Assembly: GCA_017455525.1 (NCBI GenBank)
Contig: JAFTAP010000082.1
Location: 1 to 60,995, forward strand
DNA from: Lachnospiraceae bacterium
GTDB lineage: Bacteria > Bacillota > Clostridia > Lachnospirales > Lachnospiraceae
DNA: 60,995 nt
Direction: 5' to 3'
Made by a program: the position numbers and the translations under genes. The notes under the pieces are model-generated. The model saw only the letters and a list, made by a program, of their open reading frames with translations. It did no database searches and was not told where the DNA came from. Within the stretch, counting starts at the first letter, position 1. Every line of letters begins with the position of its first letter. Positions 26,524 to 35,519 of the stretch are shown here, piece after piece.

Positions 26524-28632
26524 CTATTCCTTTTCAAGATATAATCCCAATGCGCTCATGTCATCCTTAAAACAATACCTGAGCTTACCGTCATCTATAG
26601 ATACGATCTCATTCTCATAAGAGTATATATCATTTATTTTATATCCGCATGGAATACGCATCTCTATCTCCTTGCCTACAGCATTATTGAAACCATGAAG
26701 AGTAATATATGCCTTGTTTTTCTCCATGTCCTCCCTGAATATGCCCTGCCAGCCCTCTGGGTGCCTGTAGCTTTTTATCTTCGGCCCATAAAAATAAGTC
26801 CTGCCTGACTTTATTATGGGTGATATCTTCTTATAAAAAGCAATGCCATCATCAATAAGCTTCCATTGTCTGTTATTAAGAAGCCACGCATCCCCCGAAA
26901 TGCACATCCTGCCTAAGAAAGTATTCACTATAGAATACACGATCCTCTTATCCCCATCCTCTTTCCTTATCACAGCCCATATCTGGCTCTGTCTCGGAAG
27001 TATTGTCCTGTGCAGGTTTGCGGCAATTATAGGTATCTCCTCGCACTCATGGGCATCTGAAAAAGACGCCATAGAACATCTTGACATCATGAGGGGTTCC
27101 AGCTTATGACCGCCTGAAGCACAGTTTTCTATGATGATACCCGGTATCTCATTCCTTATACTGTCAATAAAATCTATCGAAGCCGCCTGATTCTGCCTGA
27201 GACCTTCTCCCATGGACTCCGCTCCGTCGCATCCTATGCCTATCGTATCGTTGCAGTCTATTTTTAAATACTCAAAACCGTATTTCTTCAGCGTGCCTAT
27301 TACCCTTTCATTAAGATAATCACGAACCTCAGCCTGCCTTAAATCCCAGAACCGTCTCATAGTGGTAGTGAGTACCTTACCGTCTCGCTTCAACAGATGC
27401 CCGGTATCCTGATATGCTTTAGATTCAGAGCCTACATTATCTATTTCAAACCAGATGCCGGGCTTCATTCCTGCATTCTTTATTAACTCGACAGTCTTTT
27501 CAAGTCCCTTGGGAAAAAGCTCCTTTGAAACCTCGTAATCACCCATAGAAATATCCCAGGGAACCTCCGGCCTTTTATACCATCCGCAGTCTATCACGAA
27601 GTATTCAAAGCCTTTCCCTCTGACTGTGTTTACTATCTCTGAAATATTCTCGTGCGAGGGATTTCCCCATGTGGTGCAGTATTCATTGAATAAAATCGGA
27701 AGGCTTTGCTCTGATTCAGGAATCTTCTTTAAAGCCGCCTCCTGCATTGATGTGAGCCTTCTGAATATCTCTTCTTCATCCTCCGTATGACAGACGGAAA
27801 TATACGCCTCGGGTGTCTCAAACTCCTCTCCCTGCCTCACATCCTTCATCCAGTGTCCGAATTCACGATCTGCCAATCCTCCTGATATCTGCACATCCAT
27901 GCCTCGCCTATATACTTCCATCTGCCATGATGCGTTATGGGCGATAGACGCTCCCCAGAATACATGATGAGCGCTGTCTTCAACCGCCATGAAAGGAAAG
28001 AATTTATTTACCGCATACGAACCTACAGAGCCAAATCTTTCACATCTGACCGCATGCCCGCCCCACGATGGTTCCAGCTGCAGATTCTCTAACGGTATTA
28101 TTTCCTTGCGTCCTTCCATGCTCCACACGCTTCTTATCCTGTGAAGCCGGATGGTATCATGACTGTCATTTACCGTCATCGGAGATATCCTTCCAAGAGA
28201 AAAGCTCGAAAGAAGCTCAAGGCTCACCTTGCTATCAGAATGATTTTTGAACACGCTGCGGCTTCTCAATGCCTTATCACCCTTAGAATAAACGAGATGA
28301 TGCTCCGCAAGCAGGCCTCTTTTATCCTGTAATAGCGTGACTATTTCTTTATTCGAACTTTTATCATAAACCTTTTGATTCACATACTTGAAAGGACAGA
28401 ACTTTGTATCATTACGCATGGATACTCCCGGAGAATATGCTCCCGTATACATATCTCCGGCAAGCTTTATCTGTACTACGGAATCGGAATGGTCATGCCA
28501 GATGTCCGTTATCTTATCTATATATTCCATCCCAGCAGGCAGGAGCAGAAGTTCCGCATTTTCCCTTTCTTTATCCGAAAAATAAAGTGCCTGCATATCG
28601 CCCAATTCAAATTTGCTGATAAGTTCAGTCAT
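26524..28632 (-). CDS. Alpha-galactosidase, GH36 family
   Basis: The 702 residues fit GH36: an N-terminal beta-supersandwich (about 1-300), a TIM barrel (about 310-610) and a C-terminal beta domain. The nucleophile aspartate lies in FEYLKIDCND, the acid/base aspartate in ASFSDAHECEE, and the family triplet ENCASGG precedes it. GIWFEIDNVG resembles the GxWxEP-type segment. It hydrolyses alpha-1,6-galactosides such as melibiose and raffinose and has no signal peptide, so it works on imported sugar. It is the last gene of the operon with two permeases and a binding lipoprotein (4 bases after the MalG-like permease), which strongly implies an alpha-galactoside uptake system. Confidence 0.9.
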   Translation of the reverse strand: MTELISKFELGDMQALYFSDKERENAELLLLPAGMEYIDKITDIWHDHSDSVVQIKLAGDMYTGAYSPGVSMRNDTKFCPFKYVNQKVYDKSSNKEIVTLLQDKRGLLAEHHLVYSKGDKALRSRSVFKNHSDSKVSLELLSSFSLGRISPMTVNDSHDTIRLHRIRSVWSMEGRKEIIPLENLQLEPSWGGHAVRCERFGSVGSYAVNKFFPFMAVEDSAHHVFWGASIAHNASWQMEVYRRGMDVQISGGLADREFGHWMKDVRQGEEFETPEAYISVCHTEDEEEIFRRLTSMQEAALKKIPESEQSLPILFNEYCTTWGNPSHENISEIVNTVRGKGFEYFVIDCGWYKRPEVPWDISMGDYEVSKELFPKGLEKTVELIKNAGMKPGIWFEIDNVGSESKAYQDTGHLLKRDGKVLTTTMRRFWDLRQAEVRDYLNERVIGTLKKYGFEYLKIDCNDTIGIGCDGAESMGEGLRQNQAASIDFIDSIRNEIPGIIIENCASGGHKLEPLMMSRCSMASFSDAHECEEIPIIAANLHRTILPRQSQIWAVIRKEDGDKRIVYSIVNTFLGRMCISGDAWLLNNRQWKLIDDGIAFYKKISPIIKSGRTYFYGPKIKSYRHPEGWQGIFREDMEKNKAYITLHGFNNAVGKEIEMRIPCGYKINDIYSYENEIVSIDDGKLRYCFKDDMSALGLYLEKE

Positions 28633-28636
28633 TTCA

Positions 28637-29503
28637 TCATCCTTTCACTGCGCCTACGGTCATTCCTTTTATAAAATACTTCTGCAGGCTTAAAAATAGT
28701 ATCGCTATCGGAAGCACTGATATCACTATCGCAGCCATAGCCGTAGTATAATCGCTCGTCTGTGACGAAAACAGCGACTGTATAACGACAGTCAGCGTCT
28801 TAAGATCCTTCTTGCTCACATAAAGGCTTGCAAGCAGATAGTCATTCCATATCTGGAAGGATTGCATTATAATGAGCGTCGCCATAGCAGGTCTTAGAAG
28901 CGGGAGCACCACGCTGAAATAAGTCCTGAAAACTGAGCATCCATCTATGCGGGCCGCTTCCTCAAGCTCCAATGGAACAGTTGACATGAAGCTCGTCATG
29001 AGGAACACTCCGAAGGATATTCCCGTCGCCACATACATGAATATAATACCATATCTCGTATTAGTAAGGTGGAAATTATACCCGATTATATAAATAGGCA
29101 GGAATAAAGCCTGATACGGTATCAGTATCCCGATAATAAAATAAATATAGCAGAACTTGAAAAACTTTGTTTTGCATCTTGCTATAGCCCATGCGGTAAT
29201 GCTGCAGAGTATGGCTAGTATCGCAACCGACAAAGCCGTATAAAGCAGCGTATTAAAGAATGTCGTAGAAAGGTTCAGCTTATCGAATGCCTTCCTATAG
29301 TTCTCCATCTGCAATGATGAAGGCAAGGTAAGCGCGCTTGTAAGATAAAGCTCCCTCTTAGTCTTAAAAGAATAGTTGAATACTATAAGTATCGGAAGCA
29401 GGAAGGCAATCCCTATAACGGTCATGACTGCCTGTATCGCAAATGTTCCCTTGGTATATCTCTGCCCGGTGGCATCCTCACTTTTATTTTTTCTTTTAAT
29501 CAT
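28637..29503 (-). CDS. Sugar ABC transporter permease (MalG/MsmG type)
   Basis: This 288-residue inner-membrane permease has six predicted helices and the EAA loop (EEAARIDGCSVFRTYFSVVL) that docks the ATPase. A cytoplasmic N-terminus precedes helix 1 (about 24-44). The C-terminal sequence GMTVGAVKG is typical of MalG relatives. Its ATG overlaps the stop of the MalF-like permease by 4 bases. No ATPase gene is in the operon; such importers usually share a MsmK/MalK-type ATPase encoded elsewhere. With the GH36 gene behind it, alpha-galactosides are the likely cargo. Confidence 0.92.
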   Translation of the reverse strand: MIKRKNKSEDATGQRYTKGTFAIQAVMTVIGIAFLLPILIVFNYSFKTKRELYLTSALTLPSSLQMENYRKAFDKLNLSTTFFNTLLYTALSVAILAILCSITAWAIARCKTKFFKFCYIYFIIGILIPYQALFLPIYIIGYNFHLTNTRYGIIFMYVATGISFGVFLMTSFMSTVPLELEEAARIDGCSVFRTYFSVVLPLLRPAMATLIIMQSFQIWNDYLLASLYVSKKDLKTLTVVIQSLFSSQTSDYTTAMAAIVISVLPIAILFLSLQKYFIKGMTVGAVKG

Positions 29504-30396
29504 TGCTGTACCTCCCTGTTCTTAAGAGACCTGACCTGAATAAGAGCCACCAGAAGCAGGACAATGACTAAGGATACCGACATCGCCGAGCCATATCCGT
29601 ACTGTCTTCCGCTTATAGCCGTATTATAAGTGTGCAGTATCACAGATGTAGACGATCTGCCCGGTCCTCCGCTTGTTGATGACACGAGCAGGTCATACAC
29701 CTTGAGCGAGCCTGTGGTTATGCCTACCACGCATATTGTTATAGAGGGTGCTAGCATCGGGATCGTCACATGCAGGAATCTGCTGAAAGCTCCTGCACCA
29801 TCAACCTTTGCTGCCTCATACAGCTCCGCCGGAATAGACTGAAGCCCTGCCAGATATATAAGCATCCAATAACCTATCCATTGCCAGTTATTCGCTATGA
29901 GCAAGCCTGAGAGAACTGTCGAGCTGCTGCCGAATAAAAGAAAGTTAATATTAGTCCCAAGTATTTCATTAAACTCAGGAAGCACGTTTGAAAACATCTT
30001 AAGCCAGATGAAGCCGACTATGACCGAGCTTATGAGACATGGAATGAAAAATACAGTCCTGTACGCCTTCTGCATTTTTATTCCGCTGTCTAAGGCTATA
30101 GCAAGGAGCAGAGCGCATACATTCTGAATTATCGTATTCGCTATGGTAAACTTAAAGGTAAAGACCCATGCCTGCATGAAATTGCTGTCATGCAACAGAT
30201 TTATATAATTCTGTATCCCGACAAAAGGTTTTTCGGCAGTAAGACCATCCCAGCTTGTAAGCGAATACCTGAATGCCATTAGCGTAGGAATTATAAGTCC
30301 TATGGTGAATATTATGAATCCAGGAATGACGATCATAAGATACTGGATTTCCATCTTCCTGTCCATCCCGCTTTTCTTCTTTCTTTCCATACCCAT
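29500..30396 (-). CDS. Sugar ABC transporter permease (MalF/MsmF type)
   Basis: The 298-residue permease has six predicted helices, an extracellular first loop (LTSWDGLTAEKPFVGIQNY, a standard segment of the family) and an EAA loop YEAAKVDGAGAFSRFLHVTI. It forms a heterodimer with the MalG-like permease, whose gene it overlaps by 4 bases. The start follows AAGGAG with 6 bases between. A hairpin at 30418-30440 lies in the 61-base gap to the binding-protein gene and probably lowers permease expression relative to it. Confidence 0.92.
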   Translation of the reverse strand: MGMERKKKSGMDRKMEIQYLMIVIPGFIIFTIGLIIPTLMAFRYSLTSWDGLTAEKPFVGIQNYINLLHDSNFMQAWVFTFKFTIANTIIQNVCALLLAIALDSGIKMQKAYRTVFFIPCLISSVIVGFIWLKMFSNVLPEFNEILGTNINFLLFGSSSTVLSGLLIANNWQWIGYWMLIYLAGLQSIPAELYEAAKVDGAGAFSRFLHVTIPMLAPSITICVVGITTGSLKVYDLLVSSTSGGPGRSSTSVILHTYNTAISGRQYGYGSAMSVSLVIVLLLVALIQVRSLKNREVQQ

Positions 30397-30417
30397 CTCC
30401 TTAAACTCCTTAAAAAA

Positions 30418-30440
30418 GGGCTGCCTTTTTATGACAGCCC
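30418..30440 (-). terminator. Intra-operon hairpin between binding protein and permeases
   Basis: On the minus strand GGGCTG pairs with CAGCCC across an 11-base loop and is followed by TTTTTTAA. As a partial terminator or RNA-end stabiliser it would give more binding protein than permease, as is usual in sugar ABC operons. Confidence 0.65.
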
Positions 30441-30457
30441 GCTTGTTTTAAGCCTTA

Positions 30458-31819
30458 TTATTCCGTCGAGCTTGAGCTTGCGCCTACTCTTGCATCAGAT
30501 GCCGCAAGACATTGCTCAAAGCTTTCATCTCCCTGAAGATAAGCAGCTATGTCGGCAGCATTTTCATCCTGAAAACCGCCCCATACCAGCTGGTTATTGC
30601 CGAGGTTCACGTCTACGACCATACCTTCAGCAGCATACTTGTCTATATCGCTCTGGCTAGGATTCGGATATGTCGGAGACACGCCCTTAATCATGGATGC
30701 CGTCTTCGTGTAATCATATATCTCCACAGCAAGATCCTGATCGCTTGTAAGCACATCAAGCACACAGTTCACGGCATCCTGATTCTTAGTCTCGGCACTT
30801 GTCATTACCGCTATGTTAGGCTCAAAGATAAGCTTAGAATCACCGGTCTGATTCGGGAAAGGGAATACACCGAAATCAAAGCTCTCATCTATGTCAAGAA
30901 AATTCTGTATCGACCAGGAGCCAGAAACCTTCATGGCTGCCTCTCCGGTCACCATCTTAGCATCACAATCCGTCTGCTCCAAAGAGAAGGTCTCAGGGAA
31001 GGTGTTGTCATATATGAGCTTGTTGTACTGATAGCATGTCTTGGCGTCATTGTCATCAGAGAAAGATACCTTGCCCGCCCTGAAATCATCTCCCCAAGAG
31101 GGATTTTTATTAAATACATCATTCATCATGAACTGCATCGTCACATTTCCGATAGACCATGTATCAACCATGTGTGACGCAAACGGGGTTATCCCTTTAT
31201 TATGGCAGTCATCTATTATAGCCTGAAGGTCATCCTGAGTCTTAGGAATTTCCCAGCCATTCTCTTTGAACATAGTCCTGTTATAATATACGCCCTGATA
31301 CAGCGCATTATATACCAGCCCGTATATCTTGCCGTCAAAGGTCACATTTTCGTTTGCCGCATCAAGAACCCTGTCCGTATAAGTGCTGTCTATATCCTTC
31401 AATATCCCGAGGCTCTGATATGTAGCCACATCCTGTCCTTTTCCTATGATGATATCCGGTACCCCGGTCTGGAGATACTGCTGCATCTTGGGATGGAACT
31501 CACCGTCCCAGCCTACGCATTCCCACTCAAGTGTTATATTCGGGTATTTCTCAGCTAAAGCCTCATCTATCATATCCTCTATGCCGGCATCAGTGGTAGA
31601 CTGTCCTGCAAGTACCGTAAGAGTCACCTTGTCTCCTGATGATGCGCTTTCCGTATCAGAATCAGAAGCCCCGGCCTCACTTGTATCCGATGTTTCTGCT
31701 TTGCCTGCAACTGTCTGAGATCCTTCAGACGTAACTGCTTCCGTACTGCCGCCGCAGCCTGTAAGAGCCGATACCGCTAAAGCTGTGCCTAGAATCAGGC
31801 TTAAAAGTTTCTTTTTCAT
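30458..31819 (-). CDS. Sugar-binding lipoprotein of an ABC importer
   Basis: From ATG 31819 it has 453 residues with a lipoprotein signal: MKKKLLSLILGT, hydrophobic core, then LTGCGG with the lipidated cysteine. An acidic Ser/Glu/Thr linker (about 25-55) follows, then a family-1 solute-binding fold (VTLTVLAGQSTTDAGIEDM near the start). An in-frame ATG 18 bases upstream exists, but GAGGAGGG directly before MKKK decides the start. Operon position ahead of two permeases and GH36 and behind a YesM/YesN pair points to alpha-galactosides such as raffinose or melibiose as ligand. Transcription is likely activated by the adjacent AraC-type regulator. Confidence 0.93.
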   Translation of the reverse strand: MKKKLLSLILGTALAVSALTGCGGSTEAVTSEGSQTVAGKAETSDTSEAGASDSDTESASSGDKVTLTVLAGQSTTDAGIEDMIDEALAEKYPNITLEWECVGWDGEFHPKMQQYLQTGVPDIIIGKGQDVATYQSLGILKDIDSTYTDRVLDAANENVTFDGKIYGLVYNALYQGVYYNRTMFKENGWEIPKTQDDLQAIIDDCHNKGITPFASHMVDTWSIGNVTMQFMMNDVFNKNPSWGDDFRAGKVSFSDDNDAKTCYQYNKLIYDNTFPETFSLEQTDCDAKMVTGEAAMKVSGSWSIQNFLDIDESFDFGVFPFPNQTGDSKLIFEPNIAVMTSAETKNQDAVNCVLDVLTSDQDLAVEIYDYTKTASMIKGVSPTYPNPSQSDIDKYAAEGMVVDVNLGNNQLVWGGFQDENAADIAAYLQGDESFEQCLAASDARVGASSSSTE

Positions 31820-31908
31820 TTCTTCCCTCCTCGTCATGAAAGAATTTGCCTTACGGATATTAAATTATTACATTATGAATATAAGCTGATAGAACAAAAC
31901 AGGAATTA

Positions 31909-33507
31909 TCAGTTGGACTTTTTTGACAAATGCATCTGGCGGTATTCGCTCGGACTCATTCCGTTGAACTTCTTGAAAACCCTGTTGAAATAATTATAAT
32001 CGTCATAACCCACCATAAAGGCAATTTCGGTAAGGTTTATGCTTTCATTCTCCATATAGGCGACAGCCTTTTCCATCCTAAGCCTTGCTATATACTGCAT
32101 CACATTACTTCCGGTCTCCTGCTTGAAAACCCTTGAAAAATACGAGTTCTCTATATTGAACTGCTTCGCAAGCAAATTGAGTGATATCTCTTCAAAGTAA
32201 TTGTTTTCAATATATTCTGCCGCTTTGTGTACAGCATCTTTTATGCTTCCCGTGTCAGCCTTTAAGACCGGAGCTAAAGTCTGCCCTACGAACTCATCTA
32301 ATAGCTCACAGAGCAAAGATATGTCAAGCTTTTCTATGCTCTTGTCTATATGCTCAGCCTCTGACTCGATATCTTCTATTTCCTGCGGCGCGATCTCCTT
32401 CGCTGCGCATTCAATAAGCGCCGAGCATATTCTTTTTACAGTCTGCTTGACTTCAATATACCTCCAGCCCTCCTTAGAAGCCCTGATGATCCCTGTCTCG
32501 TTTCGTATCAGGATCTTTAGTGCTTCTTCATTGCCTGTCTGATAAAGCTGCTTAAGACGCATCTCTATTTCAGGGGTTATTTTATTTATCGCATCGCTTT
32601 TGCTCTCATTCTTCTCATCATTGAAATATATTACCTCATTGCACTTCCTATATGTCCTCATCATATAAGCCGATACGCTTTCATTATATGCTCCATGCAG
32701 CGTATCCATATTATAGCCTCTGGTGCTTATTGCGACAGTAACCGGACTTCCTGTTTCTATAGAAAGACCGTCCGCCACCCTCTTTGCCATATCGGACAAC
32801 TCCTTAAATTCCGTACCGCTTACGACGATGAACTCATTCGCCCTGTATATATAATTAAAGGCAATATCGCCTTCCTTGCCTGATATTTCCCTGATCTTCA
32901 TCTTAATATCATAAGATAAAGCATTTATATCGCCTCTGTTCCTTGCCGCATATCCGTACATATCATGTATTTTTATAAGAATAAGGCTATGTCCTGATGT
33001 TCCGTCGGCATCATACTCTTTCATAGGATTAAATAAGGCAGGCTCTCTCTCAACAAGAAAACTAAGTTCCCTGTCATTAATCAAGGATGACACCCGCAGG
33101 GCTTCATTCTTTTCGGATTCCTTCTTTGCGATTATCTCCAATGCCTTGGATATTACGGCTACAATATCTATTTTATTTATTTGTTTAAGAAGATAGTCTG
33201 TCGCACCTGTAGTAAGGGCTTCCTTTACATATTTGAAATCGTCATATCCGCTTACGACGAAAATAACAATATCGGGATAGGCTTCATGTACCCTTTTTAT
33301 AAGCTCGATACCATCGACATAAGGCATATTGATATCGGTTATCAGGATGTCGCATTCTTCCTCTGAAAGCCTTTCAAGCACTTCCTCTCCATTTTCCGCA
33401 GGCTTCATGAAGTCAATATCATATTTTTCCCATTTTATAACGGAACGGAGTTTTTCTCTTATCCAATATTCATCATCCGCCGCCAATAGCCTATATGATC
33501 TCATCAA
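31909..33507 (-). CDS. YesN-type response regulator with AraC DNA-binding domain
   Basis: The 532-residue protein has a receiver domain (1-125) with acidic pair DDE near residue 10, phospho-acceptor aspartate in DILITDINMPYVDG and the lysine in YLLKQ. A central helical region of unknown role follows (about 130-420), and then an AraC-type double helix-turn-helix (LLAKQFNIENSYFSRVFKQE and IAFMVGYDDYNYFNRVFKKF). Its start overlaps the kinase gene by 17 bases. Members of this type activate adjacent sugar-uptake operons, here the alpha-galactoside importer that begins 90 bases downstream. Confidence 0.93.
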   Translation of the reverse strand: MMRSYRLLAADDEYWIREKLRSVIKWEKYDIDFMKPAENGEEVLERLSEEECDILITDINMPYVDGIELIKRVHEAYPDIVIFVVSGYDDFKYVKEALTTGATDYLLKQINKIDIVAVISKALEIIAKKESEKNEALRVSSLINDRELSFLVEREPALFNPMKEYDADGTSGHSLILIKIHDMYGYAARNRGDINALSYDIKMKIREISGKEGDIAFNYIYRANEFIVVSGTEFKELSDMAKRVADGLSIETGSPVTVAISTRGYNMDTLHGAYNESVSAYMMRTYRKCNEVIYFNDEKNESKSDAINKITPEIEMRLKQLYQTGNEEALKILIRNETGIIRASKEGWRYIEVKQTVKRICSALIECAAKEIAPQEIEDIESEAEHIDKSIEKLDISLLCELLDEFVGQTLAPVLKADTGSIKDAVHKAAEYIENNYFEEISLNLLAKQFNIENSYFSRVFKQETGSNVMQYIARLRMEKAVAYMENESINLTEIAFMVGYDDYNYFNRVFKKFNGMSPSEYRQMHLSKKSN

Positions 33508-35278
33508 GCCTTCTTTCTGGTATCACGATCTTAACCTCTGCCCCCTCTCCCATATTGCTTTCGACTAAAACGCCGTATTCATCCCCATAAAGCAGCTTCA
33601 TTCGGGCGTTTATGTTATAAAGACCTATGGAACGTCCGTTATCGGCCGTGCTGCTGTCGTTCTCATTAAGTCTTTTATTTATCGAATCCTCATCCATGCC
33701 TACGCCGTTATCCCTGACATTTATACAAAGTCTTCCGTCATCATTCTTCGCTGATATCCATATATCCTTGTCCCCGTGCTTATTCTTAAGACCATGACTT
33801 ATGGCATTCTCTACCAGGGGCTGCAGCGATATCCTGGGTATGCTGTCTTGCAGCACCTCATCGTCAATATCATAATGATACCTTATCTTGTCTGTCATCC
33901 TGACATTCATGACGAATATATAATTTTTCAGGTGATTAAGCTCCTTTGCAACGGTAGAATACGGGTGCTTCATATCAAGGCTGTATCTGAAAATCCCTGA
34001 AAGCGACTGACACAGGCTGCTTACTATCTCGCAGTCCTGTATGCTTGCTATGCTGCTCATGGTATCAAGAGTGTTGTATAAAAAATGGGGATTTATCTGC
34101 GCCTGTAAAGCTTTGTATTCCGCCTTATTCAGTAAAAGCTCATTCTCATACTGCTTTCTGATAAGAGCCTCGACTTCATCCAGCATATGGTTGAATTCAA
34201 AACCCAGCTTGCCTATCTCATCCTCTGCTGTGTGCAAAACCCTTAACTCTGTCTCGCCCTTTCCTATCCTCGTGACTGTATCAGACAAGCTCTCCAAGGG
34301 TTCAGTGAGAGTCTTGGTCAGATAGAAGAAAAGCAGGGCAAGCACCGATATCGTGACTATGGCTATAAGGATAAGGTTCCTTGTGAGCATCCTCTGATTT
34401 TGCATAAGCAGGCTTTGAGGGGCCAGTGAATATGCTGTCAGATTAAATCTTTCCTGGTCTACATAGAAAAGCTCATTGCTCTTGCCATATCCGCTTTCTA
34501 TTTCAGAACGATCGCCGCTTTCTATATATTTGCAAAGCTCAAGGAAATATTCCCTGCTAGCTCCGTTTTTATCCTCAGTCACGCATACAGGTATGTCACC
34601 TAAAGGCTGCAGCCATGTATATGTGTTGTAGCTTATATTGTACTTATTCATTATTTTCCTTATGGACTTACTATCAACATCACATAACACATAGCCAATC
34701 TTATCCCCTAGCCTGTTAATCCTGTGAAGCTTTATCGCGAACCTTATGATATCCCTGTTAAGCGCAGAATTATAGTAGCCTGATATGAGCATCGTATTTA
34801 CATCGGACTCTGCGTAGTTCTTGACCCTTTCTATATTGTAGTCCCCCTCCTCTGCATATATGTCCTTGGGATAGTGATGCTTCGGAGTGCTGAATTTTCT
34901 GTAATTGCTGATTATCTCGTGATCTTCATTATATATGTATAAAGCAAGCACTCCTTCTGATATCTCAAATCTGTCGGTCGCAAGCTCCTCCGCTCTCGAA
35001 TAATATTTATCCCTAAGATAATCCGTATCTTCGCTCTCTGCGAGATCTCTTAGAAATTCAGTGTCATTATATATCAGCACCATATTAGACTCTATACCTC
35101 TGCAGAAAGACTCAAGCTCATTCTGCATATTCCGGAGCGAGTTATAGCTTTCATTCTTTGCCTGCGAATAGATAAGCTTAGATGAAGTCTCCTGAAAAAG
35201 AACGGTCTGCACAAGAAGTGCCACCACAGCGCATATCATACTCATTAGAAGGATTTTTGTCCTTAGCTTTAATTTCAT
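33491..35278 (-). CDS. YesM-type sensor histidine kinase
   Basis: The 595 residues comprise an N-terminal helix (about 9-27), an extracytoplasmic Cache-like domain (about 30-290), a second helix (about 298-320), a HAMP linker, a His_kinase domain with the phospho-accepting histidine in INPHFLYNTLDTM, and an ATPase domain with N-box LVENAISHGLKNK and G-box RDNGVGMDE. It should sense an extracellular sugar and phosphorylate the YesN partner. The gene begins only 49 bases behind tRNA-Thr, with a hairpin in the gap and no room for an ordinary promoter, so it may be transcribed from the tRNA promoter. Confidence 0.93.
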   Translation of the reverse strand: MKLKLRTKILLMSMICAVVALLVQTVLFQETSSKLIYSQAKNESYNSLRNMQNELESFCRGIESNMVLIYNDTEFLRDLAESEDTDYLRDKYYSRAEELATDRFEISEGVLALYIYNEDHEIISNYRKFSTPKHHYPKDIYAEEGDYNIERVKNYAESDVNTMLISGYYNSALNRDIIRFAIKLHRINRLGDKIGYVLCDVDSKSIRKIMNKYNISYNTYTWLQPLGDIPVCVTEDKNGASREYFLELCKYIESGDRSEIESGYGKSNELFYVDQERFNLTAYSLAPQSLLMQNQRMLTRNLILIAIVTISVLALLFFYLTKTLTEPLESLSDTVTRIGKGETELRVLHTAEDEIGKLGFEFNHMLDEVEALIRKQYENELLLNKAEYKALQAQINPHFLYNTLDTMSSIASIQDCEIVSSLCQSLSGIFRYSLDMKHPYSTVAKELNHLKNYIFVMNVRMTDKIRYHYDIDDEVLQDSIPRISLQPLVENAISHGLKNKHGDKDIWISAKNDDGRLCINVRDNGVGMDEDSINKRLNENDSSTADNGRSIGLYNINARMKLLYGDEYGVLVESNMGEGAEVKIVIPERRLDEII

Positions 35279-35291
35279 ACTAATTTAAATC

Positions 35292-35319
35292 ACCCGCAAA
35301 GCATTCTTGCCCTGCGGGT
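35292..35319 (-). terminator. Hairpin between tRNA-Thr and the sensor-kinase gene
   Basis: On the minus strand ACCCGCA pairs with TGCGGGT around a 14-base loop, followed by GATTTAAATT. It is a weak terminator or processing stem; the only Shine-Dalgarno-like sequence for the kinase (GGGTGA) lies on its 3' side. Confidence 0.5.
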
Positions 35320-35327
35320 TTAATTTC

Positions 35328-35400
<73 letters not shown>

Positions 35401-35418
35401 ATTTCTTAACGCCCGATT

Positions 35419-35447
35419 ATATTACCATTCAAAACCTAAACCGTCAA
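35419..35447 (-). promoter_or_regulatory. Promoter of tRNA-Thr
   Basis: On the minus strand TTGACG, a 17-base spacer and TAATAT are followed about 18 bases later by the tRNA 5' end. It may also drive the YesM/YesN genes by read-through. Confidence 0.75.
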
Positions 35448-35519
35448 GTGGTTATATTTGCTTATCTTCCGCCATGTCGTCAAGCAAATCTTCTCCCTAT
35501 ACAGCTATTCCTGCGCAGA

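Noticed and set aside
30512-31177. 221-codon plus-strand frame opposite the binding lipoprotein
   Set aside because: Shadow of a clear lipoprotein gene; no signal or domain pattern.
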